Source of the DNA: Alphaproteobacteria bacterium
GTDB taxonomy: Bacteria; Pseudomonadota; Alphaproteobacteria; RS24
Reading direction: 5' to 3'
NCBI GenBank assembly: GCA_022426245.1
Contig: JAKMDW010000063.1
Span: 1-35,397 of the forward strand
Length of the DNA stretch: 35,397 nt
The notes beneath the pieces were generated by a model. It saw only the letters and a list, made by a program, of their open reading frames with translations, was not told the DNA's origin and did not search any database. This document shows, piece by piece, positions 1 through 8,274 of the stretch; within the stretch, counting starts at the first letter, position 1, and each line of letters starts with the position of its first letter. The position numbers were made by a program, and so were the translations under genes.

Positions 1-573
1 TTATTTGCCAGCCAGTCGAGCAGCACATTTCGTCCGCCGCATATTTGGACGCCCGATAAAATCCATTTGGCGCTGCCCGAAACATTGGCCCCCGACACGC
101 CTCTGGTTGTTTTGGCATTGGCTGAAAGCGGTCGCGCCGCTTGGGATTGGCAGCATTATGCCGAGCTGATTTGGCGGCTGTCAGACAGTGTCGCGGCACT
201 GAAGCGGGCGCATATTGTGGTGCTGAGTGAACCGGGCAGCGCGCTGGCGAGCGATTTGGTGCGAAATATACCCGCCGGTCAAATCAGCCATTTTGATGAT
301 TTATCCTTTGCCAAACAGGGCGCCTTAATGCGTCGCGCAAGGCTGCTTATCGGCACGGAAAGATTGGCGGCGCGCATGGCGGCGAGTGTCGGCACACCGC
401 TTGTGCTGCGCTTCGACCGCGATAATCTGTCGGCGCAAGGCAGGCCTTACGGGCTTTATGTCGGGCAAGATGCGGTTGAAGTGGCGCGCTATGTGGGCGC
501 GCATTTACCGCCTGATGCACAAAATCTGTCGCAAAATGCTCCACATGAAGGGGTAAATCAGCCGACAAAGTGA
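1..573 (+). CDS. Partial glycosyltransferase family 9-like protein (C-terminal part)
   Basis: The reading frame is open from base 1, so the gene begins upstream of the window; the TTG at 67 is just an internal codon. About 190 residues remain. They resemble the C-terminal nucleotide-sugar-binding half of GT9 (heptosyltransferase-like) enzymes: a beta strand (LVVLALAESG), a WDWQHYAEL segment like the usual W-P-x-x-x-[FY]-A-x-L element, then RRARLLIGTERLAARMAAS with VGTPLVL, in the place of the family's 'LxGxDSGxxHLAAALGTPxV'. The usual DSG/H residues are replaced (GTERLAAR), so the protein is divergent and may not bind a typical sugar nucleotide. The family suggests envelope sugar transfer. 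The stop overlaps the first possible (GTG) start of the dihydroorotase gene, so the two may be co-transcribed. The GT9 call is by motif pattern only. Confidence 0.5.
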   Translation, partial: LFASQSSSTFRPPHIWTPDKIHLALPETLAPDTPLVVLALAESGRAAWDWQHYAELIWRLSDSVAALKRAHIVVLSEPGSALASDLVRNIPAGQISHFDDLSFAKQGALMRRARLLIGTERLAARMAASVGTPLVLRFDRDNLSAQGRPYGLYVGQDAVEVARYVGAHLPPDAQNLSQNAPHEGVNQPTK

Positions 574-611
574 AGACAGTAGCCAATGCTTCTGCTATGA
601 ATTGGAATCAA

Positions 612-1949
612 ATGAGTAGTGATATGACGACTGATAAATACGACCTAATCATCACCGGCGGCACGATTGCGACCGCCAATGGCACGCTTGAGGGCGACAT
701 TGCCATCAGCGATGGGCGCTTTGCCGCGCTCGGCGACCTGTCCGGTGCAGAGGCAAAAGAGACGCTGAAAGTTGATGGCCTGAGCGTACTGCCGGGTGTT
801 ATCGACACGCAAGTGCATTTTCGCGAACCCGGTCTTGAGCATAAGGAAGATTTGAAATCCGGCTCACTGGCAGCCGTTATGGGCGGCGTCACGGCGGTTT
901 TTGAAATGCCCAACACCAAGCCGCCAACCACCAATAAAGAAGCGATTGAAGATAAAGTGGCGCGCGGGCGCGATCGCATGCATTGCGATTATGCGTTTTA
1001 CGTCGGCGGCACGCATGAAAATGCGGCCGAGCTGCCGGTGCTGGAACGCATGGAGGGCGTGTGCGGCGTCAAAGTCTTTATGGGGTCATCGACCGGCAAT
1101 TTGCTGGTGCCCGATGATGATGGCGTGGGGGATATTCTAAAACATATCAACCGCCGCGCCGCATTTCACAGCGAAGACGAATATCGCCTGCGCGAGCGTC
1201 GTCCGCTGGCCGAGACCGGCAAGGTTGAAACCCATCCGGTATGGCGCGATGCCGAAGCGGCTATTTCGTCAACCCGCCGCCTGATTAAGCTGGCGCGCGA
1301 AGCCAATAAACACATTCATGTGCTGCATGTAACGACCGAAGAAGAAATGCAAATGCTGGCCGCCAATCGCGATATTGTGTCGGTTGAAGTGACGCCGCAG
1401 CATCTGACTTTGGTCGCGCCGGAGGCTTATGAGGAAATCGGCACATTCGCGCAAATGAACCCGCCCATTCGCGAGAAGCATCACCGCGCCGCCCTTTGGA
1501 AAGCGTTGGAGCAGGGCATTGTCGATGTCATCGGCTCCGACCATGCGCCGCATACGCACGAGGAAAAAGCCGAGGCCTATCCTCATTCACCGGCCGGCAT
1601 GCCGGGGGTGCAGACCTTGCTGCCGCTGATGCTTGACCATATGGCGGCGGGTAAATTATCGCTGGAAAAACTGGTGACGCTCACCAGCTTGAACGCGATT
1701 AAATTGTTCGGCCTGAAAGAAAAAGGCGAGATTAAAGTGGGCAATCATGCCGATTTGACCTTTGTTGATTTGAAGCGTAGCGAGACCATTACCGAAGACT
1801 GGATTGCGGCGCGTTGTGGTTGGTCGCCCTTTACCGGTCGTACCATTCGCGGTTGGCCTGTTGGCACAATGGTGCGCGGCACCCGTGTCATGTGGGAGGG
1901 CGAATTGACCGCCCCATCAACCGGCCAACCATGCACATTTGATATTTGA
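612..1949 (+). CDS. Dihydroorotase-family cyclic amidohydrolase (class I PyrC-like)
   Basis: This is an amidohydrolase of the dihydroorotase/allantoinase group, whose members open or close cyclic amides; dihydroorotase makes dihydroorotate from carbamoyl-aspartate in pyrimidine synthesis. From the ATG at 612 it is 445 residues. Visible landmarks are VHFREPG (H69), the candidate carboxylated lysine in GVKVFMG (K154), H186 in AFHSED, H239 in HVLHV, and the catalytic Asp in IGSDHAPH (D310). The first His of the usual D-x-H-x-H metal motif is Gln here (DTQVH, Q67). I recall the same Gln in an alphaproteobacterial subgroup annotated as dihydroorotase, but cannot check it. The start is uncertain: GTG 570, ATG 597, 612 and 624 are in frame. 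ATG 612 has a GGA five bases upstream, and the conserved part (YDLIITGG) begins just after 624. No pyrB is adjacent, so hydantoinase-like activity remains possible. Confidence 0.8.
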   Translation: MSSDMTTDKYDLIITGGTIATANGTLEGDIAISDGRFAALGDLSGAEAKETLKVDGLSVLPGVIDTQVHFREPGLEHKEDLKSGSLAAVMGGVTAVFEMPNTKPPTTNKEAIEDKVARGRDRMHCDYAFYVGGTHENAAELPVLERMEGVCGVKVFMGSSTGNLLVPDDDGVGDILKHINRRAAFHSEDEYRLRERRPLAETGKVETHPVWRDAEAAISSTRRLIKLAREANKHIHVLHVTTEEEMQMLAANRDIVSVEVTPQHLTLVAPEAYEEIGTFAQMNPPIREKHHRAALWKALEQGIVDVIGSDHAPHTHEEKAEAYPHSPAGMPGVQTLLPLMLDHMAAGKLSLEKLVTLTSLNAIKLFGLKEKGEIKVGNHADLTFVDLKRSETITEDWIAARCGWSPFTGRTIRGWPVGTMVRGTRVMWEGELTAPSTGQPCTFDI

Positions 1950-1978
1950 TTTTTTTTGAAATTTAACGGGAGACAAAA

Positions 1979-2971
1979 ATGTCTGACAGCTTTCGTGCTT
2001 TGCGGCTGAATAAAAATGATGATGGGCAATCCCATGAATTTGTGGAACTGACCGAAAATGATTTGATGGAAGGCGATGTCACTGTCGCCGTATCCCATTC
2101 GACGCTGAACTATAAGGACGGGCTGGCCCTCACCGGCGCGTCGCCTGTCGTGCGCGTCTGGCCGATGATACCGGGGATTGATTTCGCCGGAACGGTTGAA
2201 AAATCAGACCACCCTGACTTCAAAGAGGGTGATGATGTTATCCTCAATGGCTGGGGCGTGGGCGAAACCCATTTCGGCGGCTATGCCGGTAAAGCGCGCG
2301 TTAAGGGCGATTGGTTGGTCAAACGACCCGGCTCGATTTCAGCCGCGCAGAGCATGGCCATCGGCACGGCGGGTTATACCGCCATGCTGTGCGTCATGGC
2401 ACTGACCAATGAATTGGCCAATACGCCGACAGATGCCGGTGAAATTCTGGTTACCGGTGCAGCCGGTGGCGTCGGCTCAGTGGCTTTGGCGCTATTGTCG
2501 AAAATGGGTTATCAGACGGTCGCCTCAACCGGTCGCATGGAAGAAGAAGCCTATCTGACCGGACTTGGCGCATCGCGCATAATTGACCGTAATACGCTGT
2601 CCGAAAAAGGCCGCCCGATGGATAAAGAAAATTGGGCCGGTGTTGTCGACGCGGTGGGCAGTCACACTTTGGCCAATGCGATTGCCCAGACCAAATATGG
2701 CGGCACGGTTGCCGCTTGCGGTTTGGCGCAAGGGCCTGACCTGCCGGCAACCGTGATGCCGTTTATTTTACGCGGCGTGACTTTGGCCGGTATCGACAGC
2801 GTTATGGCGCCGCGCGAGAAGCGTGAAGCGGCATGGGCGCAATTGGCCGAGTATCTCGACCTCGCCAAGCTGGACGCCATGTCGAGCAATGCGACATTGG
2901 ACGATCTGCCCGCTCTGGGGCAGAAAATCCTCGCCGGTCAAACCCGCGGCCGTTTGATTGTAACGCTCTAA
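1979..2971 (+). CDS. acuI: NADPH-dependent acrylyl-CoA reductase, YhdH/AcuI family
   Basis: This is a 330-residue zinc-independent medium-chain dehydrogenase/reductase. Family members reduce acrylyl-CoA to propionyl-CoA with NADPH in the cytosol, detoxifying acrylate, including that released from dimethylsulfoniopropionate in marine bacteria. The N-terminal STLNYKDGLALTG segment (residues 41-53) and PGIDFAG (65-71) are hallmarks of the YhdH/AcuI branch. The dinucleotide-binding loop is TGAAGGVG (159-166). There are no structural-zinc cysteines. A GGGAG Shine-Dalgarno sequence seven bases before the ATG fixes the start. It lies 29 bases after the dihydroorotase stop and converges with the SDR gene five bases beyond its own stop. 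No other DMSP or propionate genes are visible, so substrate assignment rests on family alone; 'putative quinone oxidoreductase' is the older name. Confidence 0.82.
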   Translation: MSDSFRALRLNKNDDGQSHEFVELTENDLMEGDVTVAVSHSTLNYKDGLALTGASPVVRVWPMIPGIDFAGTVEKSDHPDFKEGDDVILNGWGVGETHFGGYAGKARVKGDWLVKRPGSISAAQSMAIGTAGYTAMLCVMALTNELANTPTDAGEILVTGAAGGVGSVALALLSKMGYQTVASTGRMEEEAYLTGLGASRIIDRNTLSEKGRPMDKENWAGVVDAVGSHTLANAIAQTKYGGTVAACGLAQGPDLPATVMPFILRGVTLAGIDSVMAPREKREAAWAQLAEYLDLAKLDAMSSNATLDDLPALGQKILAGQTRGRLIVTL

Positions 2972-2976
2972 ACGCT

Positions 2977-3759
2977 CTAGAAAATTGAGTAAGCGCCGTC
3001 GATGACGAATAAATCGCCGGAGTGATAAGCTGATGCATTCGAGGTCAGATAAACCGCAATGCCGCCGAAATCTTCAGGCTCGCCCCAGCGCCGTGCCGGA
3101 ACACGCGCAATGACTTTGGTCTCGAACACATCGCTGCCTTGTGCACCGGCGGTCATGTCGGTGGCAATCCAGCCCGGCAAAATGGCGTTTGCGCGCACGC
3201 CATAGCGGGCATGTTCAACGGCAATGGATTTCATCATGGAAACAACCGCGCCTTTGGTCGCGGCATAATGCTGATTGCGCGCCGCGCCTTCAATCGCGGC
3301 AAGGCTGGCAATACCGACCAAGGAGCCGCCCGGGTCGCCGTTTTCAGCGCGTTCAATCATATGCTTGGCGGCAGCCCGGAGGGTAAAGAACACGCCATCA
3401 AGATTGACGGCCAATACATCGCGATAGGCTTGCGTGTCCATATCGGCAAATGTGCCGGCCAGCTTGCCAATACCGGCATTTGCAAAAACGCTATCGACGC
3501 GGCCCATTTCTTTCACCATGTCCTCAAAAGCGGCACTCACGGCGGCTTCGTCAGCGACATTCACATTCCACGCATGCGCTTTTACACCAAGGCCGGACAG
3601 TTGAGCCACGGCTTTTTCATTATTGGCATCATTGGTGCCCCAAATCGCAATATCTGCGCCGGCTTGCGCCATGGCCGAGGCCATGCCCAGCCCGATGCCG
3701 CGATTGCCGCCCGTGACCAAAGCCACTTTTCCGCTCAAATCAAAAGGTTGATAGCTCAT
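2977..3759 (-). CDS. Short-chain dehydrogenase/reductase (classical SDR)
   Basis: A 260-residue classical SDR, an NAD(P)-dependent oxidoreductase of unknown substrate. Visible are the cofactor loop TGGNRGIG (16-23), NAG (94-96), catalytic Ser152 (IASLAA) and the Y-x-x-x-K pair Tyr165/Lys169 (HYAATK). The C-terminal stretch SGDLFVIDGAYS is typical of 3-oxoacyl-ACP reductase/gluconate 5-dehydrogenase-like members. The frame stays open for eight codons upstream (to 3783), but AGGGAG just before the ATG at 3759 marks the real start. The gene is divergent from the DUF192 gene and convergent with acuI, so it is probably monocistronic. A possible promoter (TATAGT, complement of 3782-3787, with a weak T-rich -35) lies in the divergent spacer. 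The exact substrate cannot be read from the sequence. Confidence 0.85.
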   Translation of the reverse strand: MSYQPFDLSGKVALVTGGNRGIGLGMASAMAQAGADIAIWGTNDANNEKAVAQLSGLGVKAHAWNVNVADEAAVSAAFEDMVKEMGRVDSVFANAGIGKLAGTFADMDTQAYRDVLAVNLDGVFFTLRAAAKHMIERAENGDPGGSLVGIASLAAIEGAARNQHYAATKGAVVSMMKSIAVEHARYGVRANAILPGWIATDMTAGAQGSDVFETKVIARVPARRWGEPEDFGGIAVYLTSNASAYHSGDLFVIDGAYSIF

Positions 3760-3871
3760 AATAGTCTCCCTGTTTGACAGCACTATATCGGCTTCGCCGC
3801 ATAAAAAAAGGGTTTAAAGACTGCTCATCTGGCGCTTTGACCTGACCGAGAAGCGGTGGCAAGCTGCGAGC

Positions 3872-4309
3872 ATGCTTAACCGATTCCTTCTCCTATTGTT
3901 GCTGGCGACCGCAGCCCTTAATCCGGCAATTGCCGCGCCGCTGACTGTTGTGAAGGGTGACGGTCGCTCACTAACGCTTGACGTCACAGTGGCAGATACA
4001 GCCGAGAAGCAGCGCATTGGCCTGATGTTTGTGCCGACAATGCCAGCGGGCTCGGGCATGATATTTCCCATCGCGCCGCCGCGCCAAGCCCGCTTTTGGA
4101 TGCGCAATACCATGATACCGCTGGATATGATTTTCATTTTGCCCGGCGGTCTTATCGGTCAAATCGTGACGCGCAGCGATACGCAATCAGACAAGGTCAC
4201 GGCCTCTTTGCAACCGGTTAGTGCGGTGTTGGAGATAAATGCCGGTGCGGCGCAAGCGCTCGGCATTACAGTCGGCGATATTGTGCGCATGGACGGGGTT
4301 GATTTCTAA
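3872..4309 (+). CDS. Secreted DUF192 family protein
   Basis: A 145-residue protein with an N-terminal signal peptide: a hydrophobic leucine-rich run and AIA-type cleavage near residue 21 (NPAIA|A). The rest is one DUF192 domain. Its signature appears as the R-x-G-L-M element (QRIGLMF), GMIFP, the FWMRNTMIPLDMIF block and the closing VLEINAGAAQALGI-x-x-GD. DUF192 proteins are small, probably periplasmic in Gram-negatives, and have no settled function. The 3' end overlaps the SRAP gene as TAATG, indicating translational coupling. A weak GCGAG precedes the ATG. Confidence is high for the family and none is claimed for function. Confidence 0.85.
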   Translation: MLNRFLLLLLLATAALNPAIAAPLTVVKGDGRSLTLDVTVADTAEKQRIGLMFVPTMPAGSGMIFPIAPPRQARFWMRNTMIPLDMIFILPGGLIGQIVTRSDTQSDKVTASLQPVSAVLEINAGAAQALGITVGDIVRMDGVDF

Positions 4310-5010
4310 TGTGTGGACGTTTCGCCCTTGCCACCGCGCCCGAGGATTTGCGCCAAATGGTCGATTTCTCCAATCGGATAAATTTCCCTGCCCGCTATAA
4401 CATTGCGCCGACCCAGCCGGTCAGTATTATTCGTGCTGTGCCGGGCCGAGAAATGGCGCTGGTGCAATGGGGGCTGGTGGCACCATGGCTGAAGCCTGAA
4501 CAGGTCGGGGATAAATCGGCGCGCCCGCAAATCAATGCGCGCGCCGAGACGATTACCGAAAAGCCGAGTTTCAAAAATGCCTTTCGCCGCCGCCGCTGTC
4601 TCATTCCCTCAGATGGGTTTTATGAATGGGACCGCAAAATCGGCCAGCCCTATCGCATTTATCGCGCCGATGGGCAGCCGTTTTTCATGGCCGGTATTTG
4701 GGAGATATGGAACGGCGCGGATGGCAGCGAGATTGAAAGTTGCGCCATCATCACCACCGCCGCCAATGACCGGCTCGGCCCGATACACCACCGCATGCCC
4801 GCGATGATTGCGCCGCGCGCGGCCGAGGACTGGTTGTCAATGCCGGAGACGGAAGCCGAAAAACTACTTCCCCTTTTGGGGAGCGCACCGGAAGATGAGT
4901 TTACCGCCACGCCGATTTCCAAACGGGTCAATAAGGTGGCGGAAGATGATGTTGATTTATGGGAGGCGCATATTGTGAAAGCCCCGCCCACGCAGATGGA
5001 TTTGTTTTAA
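4309..5010 (+). CDS. SOS response-associated peptidase (SRAP/YedK/HMCES family)
   Basis: A 233-residue SRAP-domain protein. Family members crosslink to abasic sites in single-stranded DNA through the N-terminal Cys2, giving a protective thiazolidine adduct. All key residues are visible: Cys2 after Met removal (MCGRFA), Asn76 (INARAE), Glu106 in SDGFYEW and the His160/His161 pair in HHRMPA. NIAPTQPV (31-38) and WGLVAPW (54-60) are also conserved family blocks. Length is normal. The ATG shares a base with the upstream DUF192 stop, and the VOC gene follows 10 bases after the stop, so the three probably form one transcript. No LexA-box-like site was evident upstream, so damage induction is not supported by the sequence. 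Confidence 0.93.
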   Translation: MCGRFALATAPEDLRQMVDFSNRINFPARYNIAPTQPVSIIRAVPGREMALVQWGLVAPWLKPEQVGDKSARPQINARAETITEKPSFKNAFRRRRCLIPSDGFYEWDRKIGQPYRIYRADGQPFFMAGIWEIWNGADGSEIESCAIITTAANDRLGPIHHRMPAMIAPRAAEDWLSMPETEAEKLLPLLGSAPEDEFTATPISKRVNKVAEDDVDLWEAHIVKAPPTQMDLF

Positions 5011-5020
5011 GGAGCCGAAA

Positions 5021-5863
5021 ATGAGCGTTGTTGACCATATTATTATTGCCGTGTCCGACCTTGAAAAAGCCAGCAAAGACTATGCGTTGATGCTGGGGCG
5101 CGCGCCCAGTTGGCGCGGCATGCATCCGGGTTATGGTAGTGCTAACACATTGTTTCGATTAGATAATTGCTACGTCGAATTATTGGCGGCTGATGGCGAA
5201 GGTTGGGCCGGTGACATGGTGCGCGGCGTTTTGGAAAGCCAAGGCCAATCACTTTGCGCTCTGGTTTTCGGCACTGATGATTGCGATGGTTTTTTGGAGA
5301 ATGCCCGCGCCCAGGGACTTGAAGTTACCGACCCCGCAGTCGGAACCGGGGTTGATGACGACACCGGCGTTACCCGTACTTGGCAAACCATGCACTGGGA
5401 TCGGCGCGCCGCGCGCGGCATTTTTTCTTTCTGCATTCGCCATGATGATTTATCGGCGTTGAAGATGGCCGAGGTGACGGGCGCAGGCCCGGTAACGGCG
5501 GTTGACCATGTTGTCGTGCAAACCAAAAGCGGCGATGCGGCGAAGACGTTTTTCGGTGACCAGCTGGGCATTCGTTTGGCGCTGGAGCAAGACGTGCCGG
5601 CATGGGGTGGCACGCAGCTTTTTTTCCGCACCAATTCGATGAGTGTTGAAGTTCTGGCCACCGACAAGGCGGGTGACGAAGACCGGCTTTGGGGGCTGGC
5701 TTTGAAAACCGACGATATTGTCGCCACGCAAAAACGCCTGAGCGATGCGGGGGTTGATGTCTCTGAAGTGCGCGAGGGGCGCAAGCCCGGCACTAAAGTT
5801 TGCACCGCAAAATCGCATGTGATGGATGTGCCGACGCTGTTGATTGAGCATCCGAAAGATTAA
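5021..5863 (+). CDS. Tandem VOC (glyoxalase-like) domain protein
   Basis: A 280-residue protein with two vicinal-oxygen-chelate domains. The first starts VDHIIIAVSDLEKA and includes YVELLA around residue 52; the second starts VDHVVVQTKSGDAA near residue 165 and includes VEVLA. In each half the strand-start His and the E in [YV]-E-[LV]-L-A sit where VOC proteins carry metal ligands. This VOC_3-like pattern occurs in many alphaproteobacterial proteins of unknown substrate; glyoxalase, dioxygenase and resistance proteins share the fold. A strong AAGGAG precedes the ATG. The last four bases overlap the end of the convergent Sua5 gene. Specific activity cannot be assigned. Confidence 0.82.
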   Translation: MSVVDHIIIAVSDLEKASKDYALMLGRAPSWRGMHPGYGSANTLFRLDNCYVELLAADGEGWAGDMVRGVLESQGQSLCALVFGTDDCDGFLENARAQGLEVTDPAVGTGVDDDTGVTRTWQTMHWDRRAARGIFSFCIRHDDLSALKMAEVTGAGPVTAVDHVVVQTKSGDAAKTFFGDQLGIRLALEQDVPAWGGTQLFFRTNSMSVEVLATDKAGDEDRLWGLALKTDDIVATQKRLSDAGVDVSEVREGRKPGTKVCTAKSHVMDVPTLLIEHPKD

Positions 5864-6810
5864 CTGGCGGCGCGGGTCAGCCTGTCGTTAATTGCCTCGC
5901 CGAGACCGTGTATCGGTATCGTCATGACGGCAAGCCTGCGCGCGCCGTGTTGCGCGGCATCATCAGCCGCATGCAGGGTCGCAAAAAGCTGCGCCGCCGC
6001 TTCGGCTAAATCGCCTGATGGGCTGAGATTGGCAAAACAATCATGCGGCGCATCTGAGCCGAACCCGATGAGCAATTCATTATCCTCAGCGCGTTCGGCA
6101 TTTAGGCGCATGCGGCTTTGAGGGGCGTAATGGCGCGCCAATCGGCCCGGGGCCAAACGCGCTGCTGCGTGTTTTTCCTGTGGCGGCTGGCTGAGGGTGA
6201 CGCCGAGGCAGGCTTCAATATGGTGACGCGATACGCCCCCGGCGCGCAGCCAAAGCGGCGTCTCATCAAGGCAACCGACAATGCTGGACTCGACGCCAAT
6301 GGCGCAGTCGCCGCCATCGAGCACGTCGATATCGGGCAGCATATCCCGCACATGCGCCGCGCTGCTGGGGCTCAAGCGTCCCGACGGATTGGCGCTGGGG
6401 GCAACCAGCGGCAGGCCGACAGTGTGCAGAAGTTTTTGCGCCACGTCATGCGCCGGTATGCGTAAAGCTATGGTGTCGAGACCGGCTGAAGCGAGCAGGT
6501 CAACCGGACAGTTTTTTTGGCGCGGCACGACCAAAGTCAATGGCCCGGGCCAAAATGCGGCGGCGAGTTTTTCGGCCATCTCATTGAACCGGCCAATGGC
6601 GCGTGCCGTTTCCATATCGGCAATATGGCAAATCAGCGGGTTGAATTGCGGCCGCGCTTTGGTGGCATAAATGGCGGCAATGGCATTGGCATTGGTGGCG
6701 TCGCCGGCAAGCCCGTAAACCGTTTCCGTCGGCACAGCGACAAGCGCGCCTTGCTTCAATTTTTCGGTGCAGGCGGCGATGCCTGTTTCAGTTGCGGGGT
6801 GTGTGGTCAC
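5860..6810 (-). CDS. L-threonylcarbamoyladenylate synthase, Sua5 type
   Basis: Makes threonylcarbamoyl-AMP from threonine, bicarbonate and ATP, the first step of tRNA t6A37 modification. The 316 residues hold an N-terminal YrdC/TsaC domain (about 1-200) with PTETVYGLAGDA (27-38), the K-x-R motif KARPQFNP (51-58) and VAPSANPSG (137-145). A C-terminal Sua5 domain follows (LAPGRLARHYAPQ, then a Rossmann-like tail), making this the long Sua5 form rather than short TsaC. The start is GTG at 6810, preceded by GGAG. The gene converges on and overlaps the VOC gene by four bases and diverges from the MBL-fold gene. Confidence 0.92.
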   Translation of the reverse strand: MTTHPATETGIAACTEKLKQGALVAVPTETVYGLAGDATNANAIAAIYATKARPQFNPLICHIADMETARAIGRFNEMAEKLAAAFWPGPLTLVVPRQKNCPVDLLASAGLDTIALRIPAHDVAQKLLHTVGLPLVAPSANPSGRLSPSSAAHVRDMLPDIDVLDGGDCAIGVESSIVGCLDETPLWLRAGGVSRHHIEACLGVTLSQPPQEKHAAARLAPGRLARHYAPQSRMRLNAERAEDNELLIGFGSDAPHDCFANLSPSGDLAEAAAQLFATLHAADDAAQHGARRLAVMTIPIHGLGEAINDRLTRAAS

Positions 6811-6835
6811 CGATAACTCCTAAAGTGCCCGCATC

Positions 6836-6858
6836 ATTTGCACTCACTATTTGCACTC
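6836..6858. repeat. Direct repeat ATTTGCACTC x2 in a divergent promoter region
   Basis: Two exact copies of ATTTGCACTC at 6836-6845 and 6849-6858, spaced 13 bases start to start, lie in the 119-base gap between the divergent Sua5 and MBL-fold genes. A possible plus-strand promoter uses the second copy (TTGCAC 6851-6856, then TATGTT 6873-6878 after 16 bases). This could be a regulator site or chance; there is no homologous operator I recognise. Confidence 0.3.
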
Positions 6859-6929
6859 TGCTGTAGATGCCATATGTTGTTACCAAGTGAAAAGTTTCAT
6901 GCCAAGCCTTAGCAGGCATTGAGGATATA

Positions 6930-8000
6930 GTGACCGAACAAGTAAAAGCGACTTCGCAGGCGCATGGCCTGCGCTATCCGTTCGACGCGAAACCTAAACT
7001 GGGCGAACCGATTGAGGTGGCCGATGGGGTGTTTTGGGCGCGTATGGATTTGCCCTATACGCTCGACCATATCAATGTCTGGCTGCTGCGCGATGGCGAT
7101 GGCTGGGTGATTATCGATACATGTGTGGATATGGACAGTTCGCGCGCGCATTGGGAAAACCTGTTTGCGGGTTTTATGGGCGGCAAGCCGGTTCATAAAG
7201 TTATTGTCACTCATATGCACCCTGACCATGTTGGTCTTGCCGGGTGGCTGGTCGATTATTTCAAGGCTGATTTCCATATGTCGCGCACGGATTATTTAAT
7301 GTGCCGCACCATGGCCGGTGATACTGGCAAATCGGTTCCCGAAGAGGGGCTTCGTTTCTACCGCGCTGCCGGTTTTAATGAAGAAGCGCTTGAGCGTTAT
7401 AGCGCGCGTTTCGGCGGCTTTGGCCAGCATATCCATCCGCTGCCGCAAGCCTATAAGCGGGTGAAGCAAGATGATGAGATTGAGATTGACGGTTATAAAT
7501 GGCGCATTGAAATCGGCTCGGGCCACGCGCCGGAACATGCCTGTCTTTATTGTCCCGAAAAAAATGTGCTGATTTCGGGCGACCAAGTTATTCCGCGTAT
7601 CTCGTCTAATGTCTCGCTGTTCCCAACCGAGCCAATGGGCAATCCGCTGCAAGATTGGATTGATAGCTGCCACCGATTGCGGGGGGTCATACCCGATAAT
7701 GTGCTGGTTTGCCCGGCGCATAATGAACCGTTTTACGGCTTGCATGCGCGCCTGAATGCGCTGATTGATGGTCATGAAAATTCGCTGACCCGCCTGCATG
7801 ATGTGTGCAGCGAACCGCGCCGCGCCATTGATGGCAAAGTCTTCTCGGTTTTGTTTAAGCGCAAAATCGGTCGCGAGGTGTTTTTCATGGCGGCGGGCGA
7901 GAGCTTGGCGCATCTTATGTGTCTGGTGCATCGCGGGGAATTGGCGATGAATTATGACGAAGATGGCGTATGCTATTATCAGCAAAGCGCAGCCGTTTAG
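6930..8000 (+). CDS. MBL-fold metallo-hydrolase
   Basis: A 356-residue metallo-beta-lactamase-fold hydrolase. The dinuclear zinc site is fully visible: THMHPDH (H95, H97, D99, H100), H199 in GSGHAPEH, D218 in ISGDQV and H264 in CPAHNEP. The C-terminal 80 residues look like the winged-helix tail of LACTB2-like members. The substrate is unknown; relatives include hydroxyacylglutathione hydrolase-like and RNase-like enzymes. The start is GTG at 6930, with GAGG six bases upstream. It is 16 bases ahead of xseB, so it may head the xseB-ispA-dxs-tlyA operon. The ATG at 7954 in another frame inside its 3' end is not the xseB start. Confidence 0.87.
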   Translation: MTEQVKATSQAHGLRYPFDAKPKLGEPIEVADGVFWARMDLPYTLDHINVWLLRDGDGWVIIDTCVDMDSSRAHWENLFAGFMGGKPVHKVIVTHMHPDHVGLAGWLVDYFKADFHMSRTDYLMCRTMAGDTGKSVPEEGLRFYRAAGFNEEALERYSARFGGFGQHIHPLPQAYKRVKQDDEIEIDGYKWRIEIGSGHAPEHACLYCPEKNVLISGDQVIPRISSNVSLFPTEPMGNPLQDWIDSCHRLRGVIPDNVLVCPAHNEPFYGLHARLNALIDGHENSLTRLHDVCSEPRRAIDGKVFSVLFKRKIGREVFFMAAGESLAHLMCLVHRGELAMNYDEDGVCYYQQSAAV

Positions 8001-8016
8001 CGTAAGGGAGACGGAT

Positions 8017-8271
8017 ATGGCCGATAAAATTGAAATCTCTGAAGATATTTTGAAGCTCAGTTTTGAAGAAGCGTTGAGCGAATTGGAAACCATTGTTGAC
8101 CGCTTGGAGACGGGCGATGTCGCGCTGGAAGAGTCGATTGAGATTTACAAGCGCGGCAGCCAATTGCGCGCCTATTGCGATGAAAAGCTGAAATCGGCGC
8201 AGGCCAAAATCGAAAAAATTACCGGCAATGGGGGCACGGCATCGGGCACTGAACCGCTGGATGCCGACTAA
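8017..8271 (+). CDS. xseB: Exodeoxyribonuclease VII small subunit
   Basis: An 84-residue protein matching XseB, which oligomerises on XseA to form the exonuclease that degrades single-stranded DNA. The conserved core LSFEEALSELETIVDRLE and VALEESIEIYKRG is followed by the coiled helix ending in KIEKI. The frame is open upstream to 7954, but AAGGGAG before the ATG at 8017 and the family's usual N-terminus identify the true start. ispA begins three bases after the stop. This position ahead of ispA and dxs is the standard proteobacterial arrangement; xseA is not in the window. Confidence 0.95.
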   Translation: MADKIEISEDILKLSFEEALSELETIVDRLETGDVALEESIEIYKRGSQLRAYCDEKLKSAQAKIEKITGNGGTASGTEPLDAD

Positions 8272-8274
8272 TGC

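Noticed and set aside
3139-3777. 212-codon plus-strand open frame opposite the SDR gene
   Set aside because: The SDR on the minus strand has every catalytic motif and a good ribosome binding site; the plus-strand frame has neither.
7954-8016. Upstream ATG for xseB
   Set aside because: It lies inside the MBL-fold gene without a binding site, whereas ATG 8017 has AAGGGAG and gives the usual XseB length.
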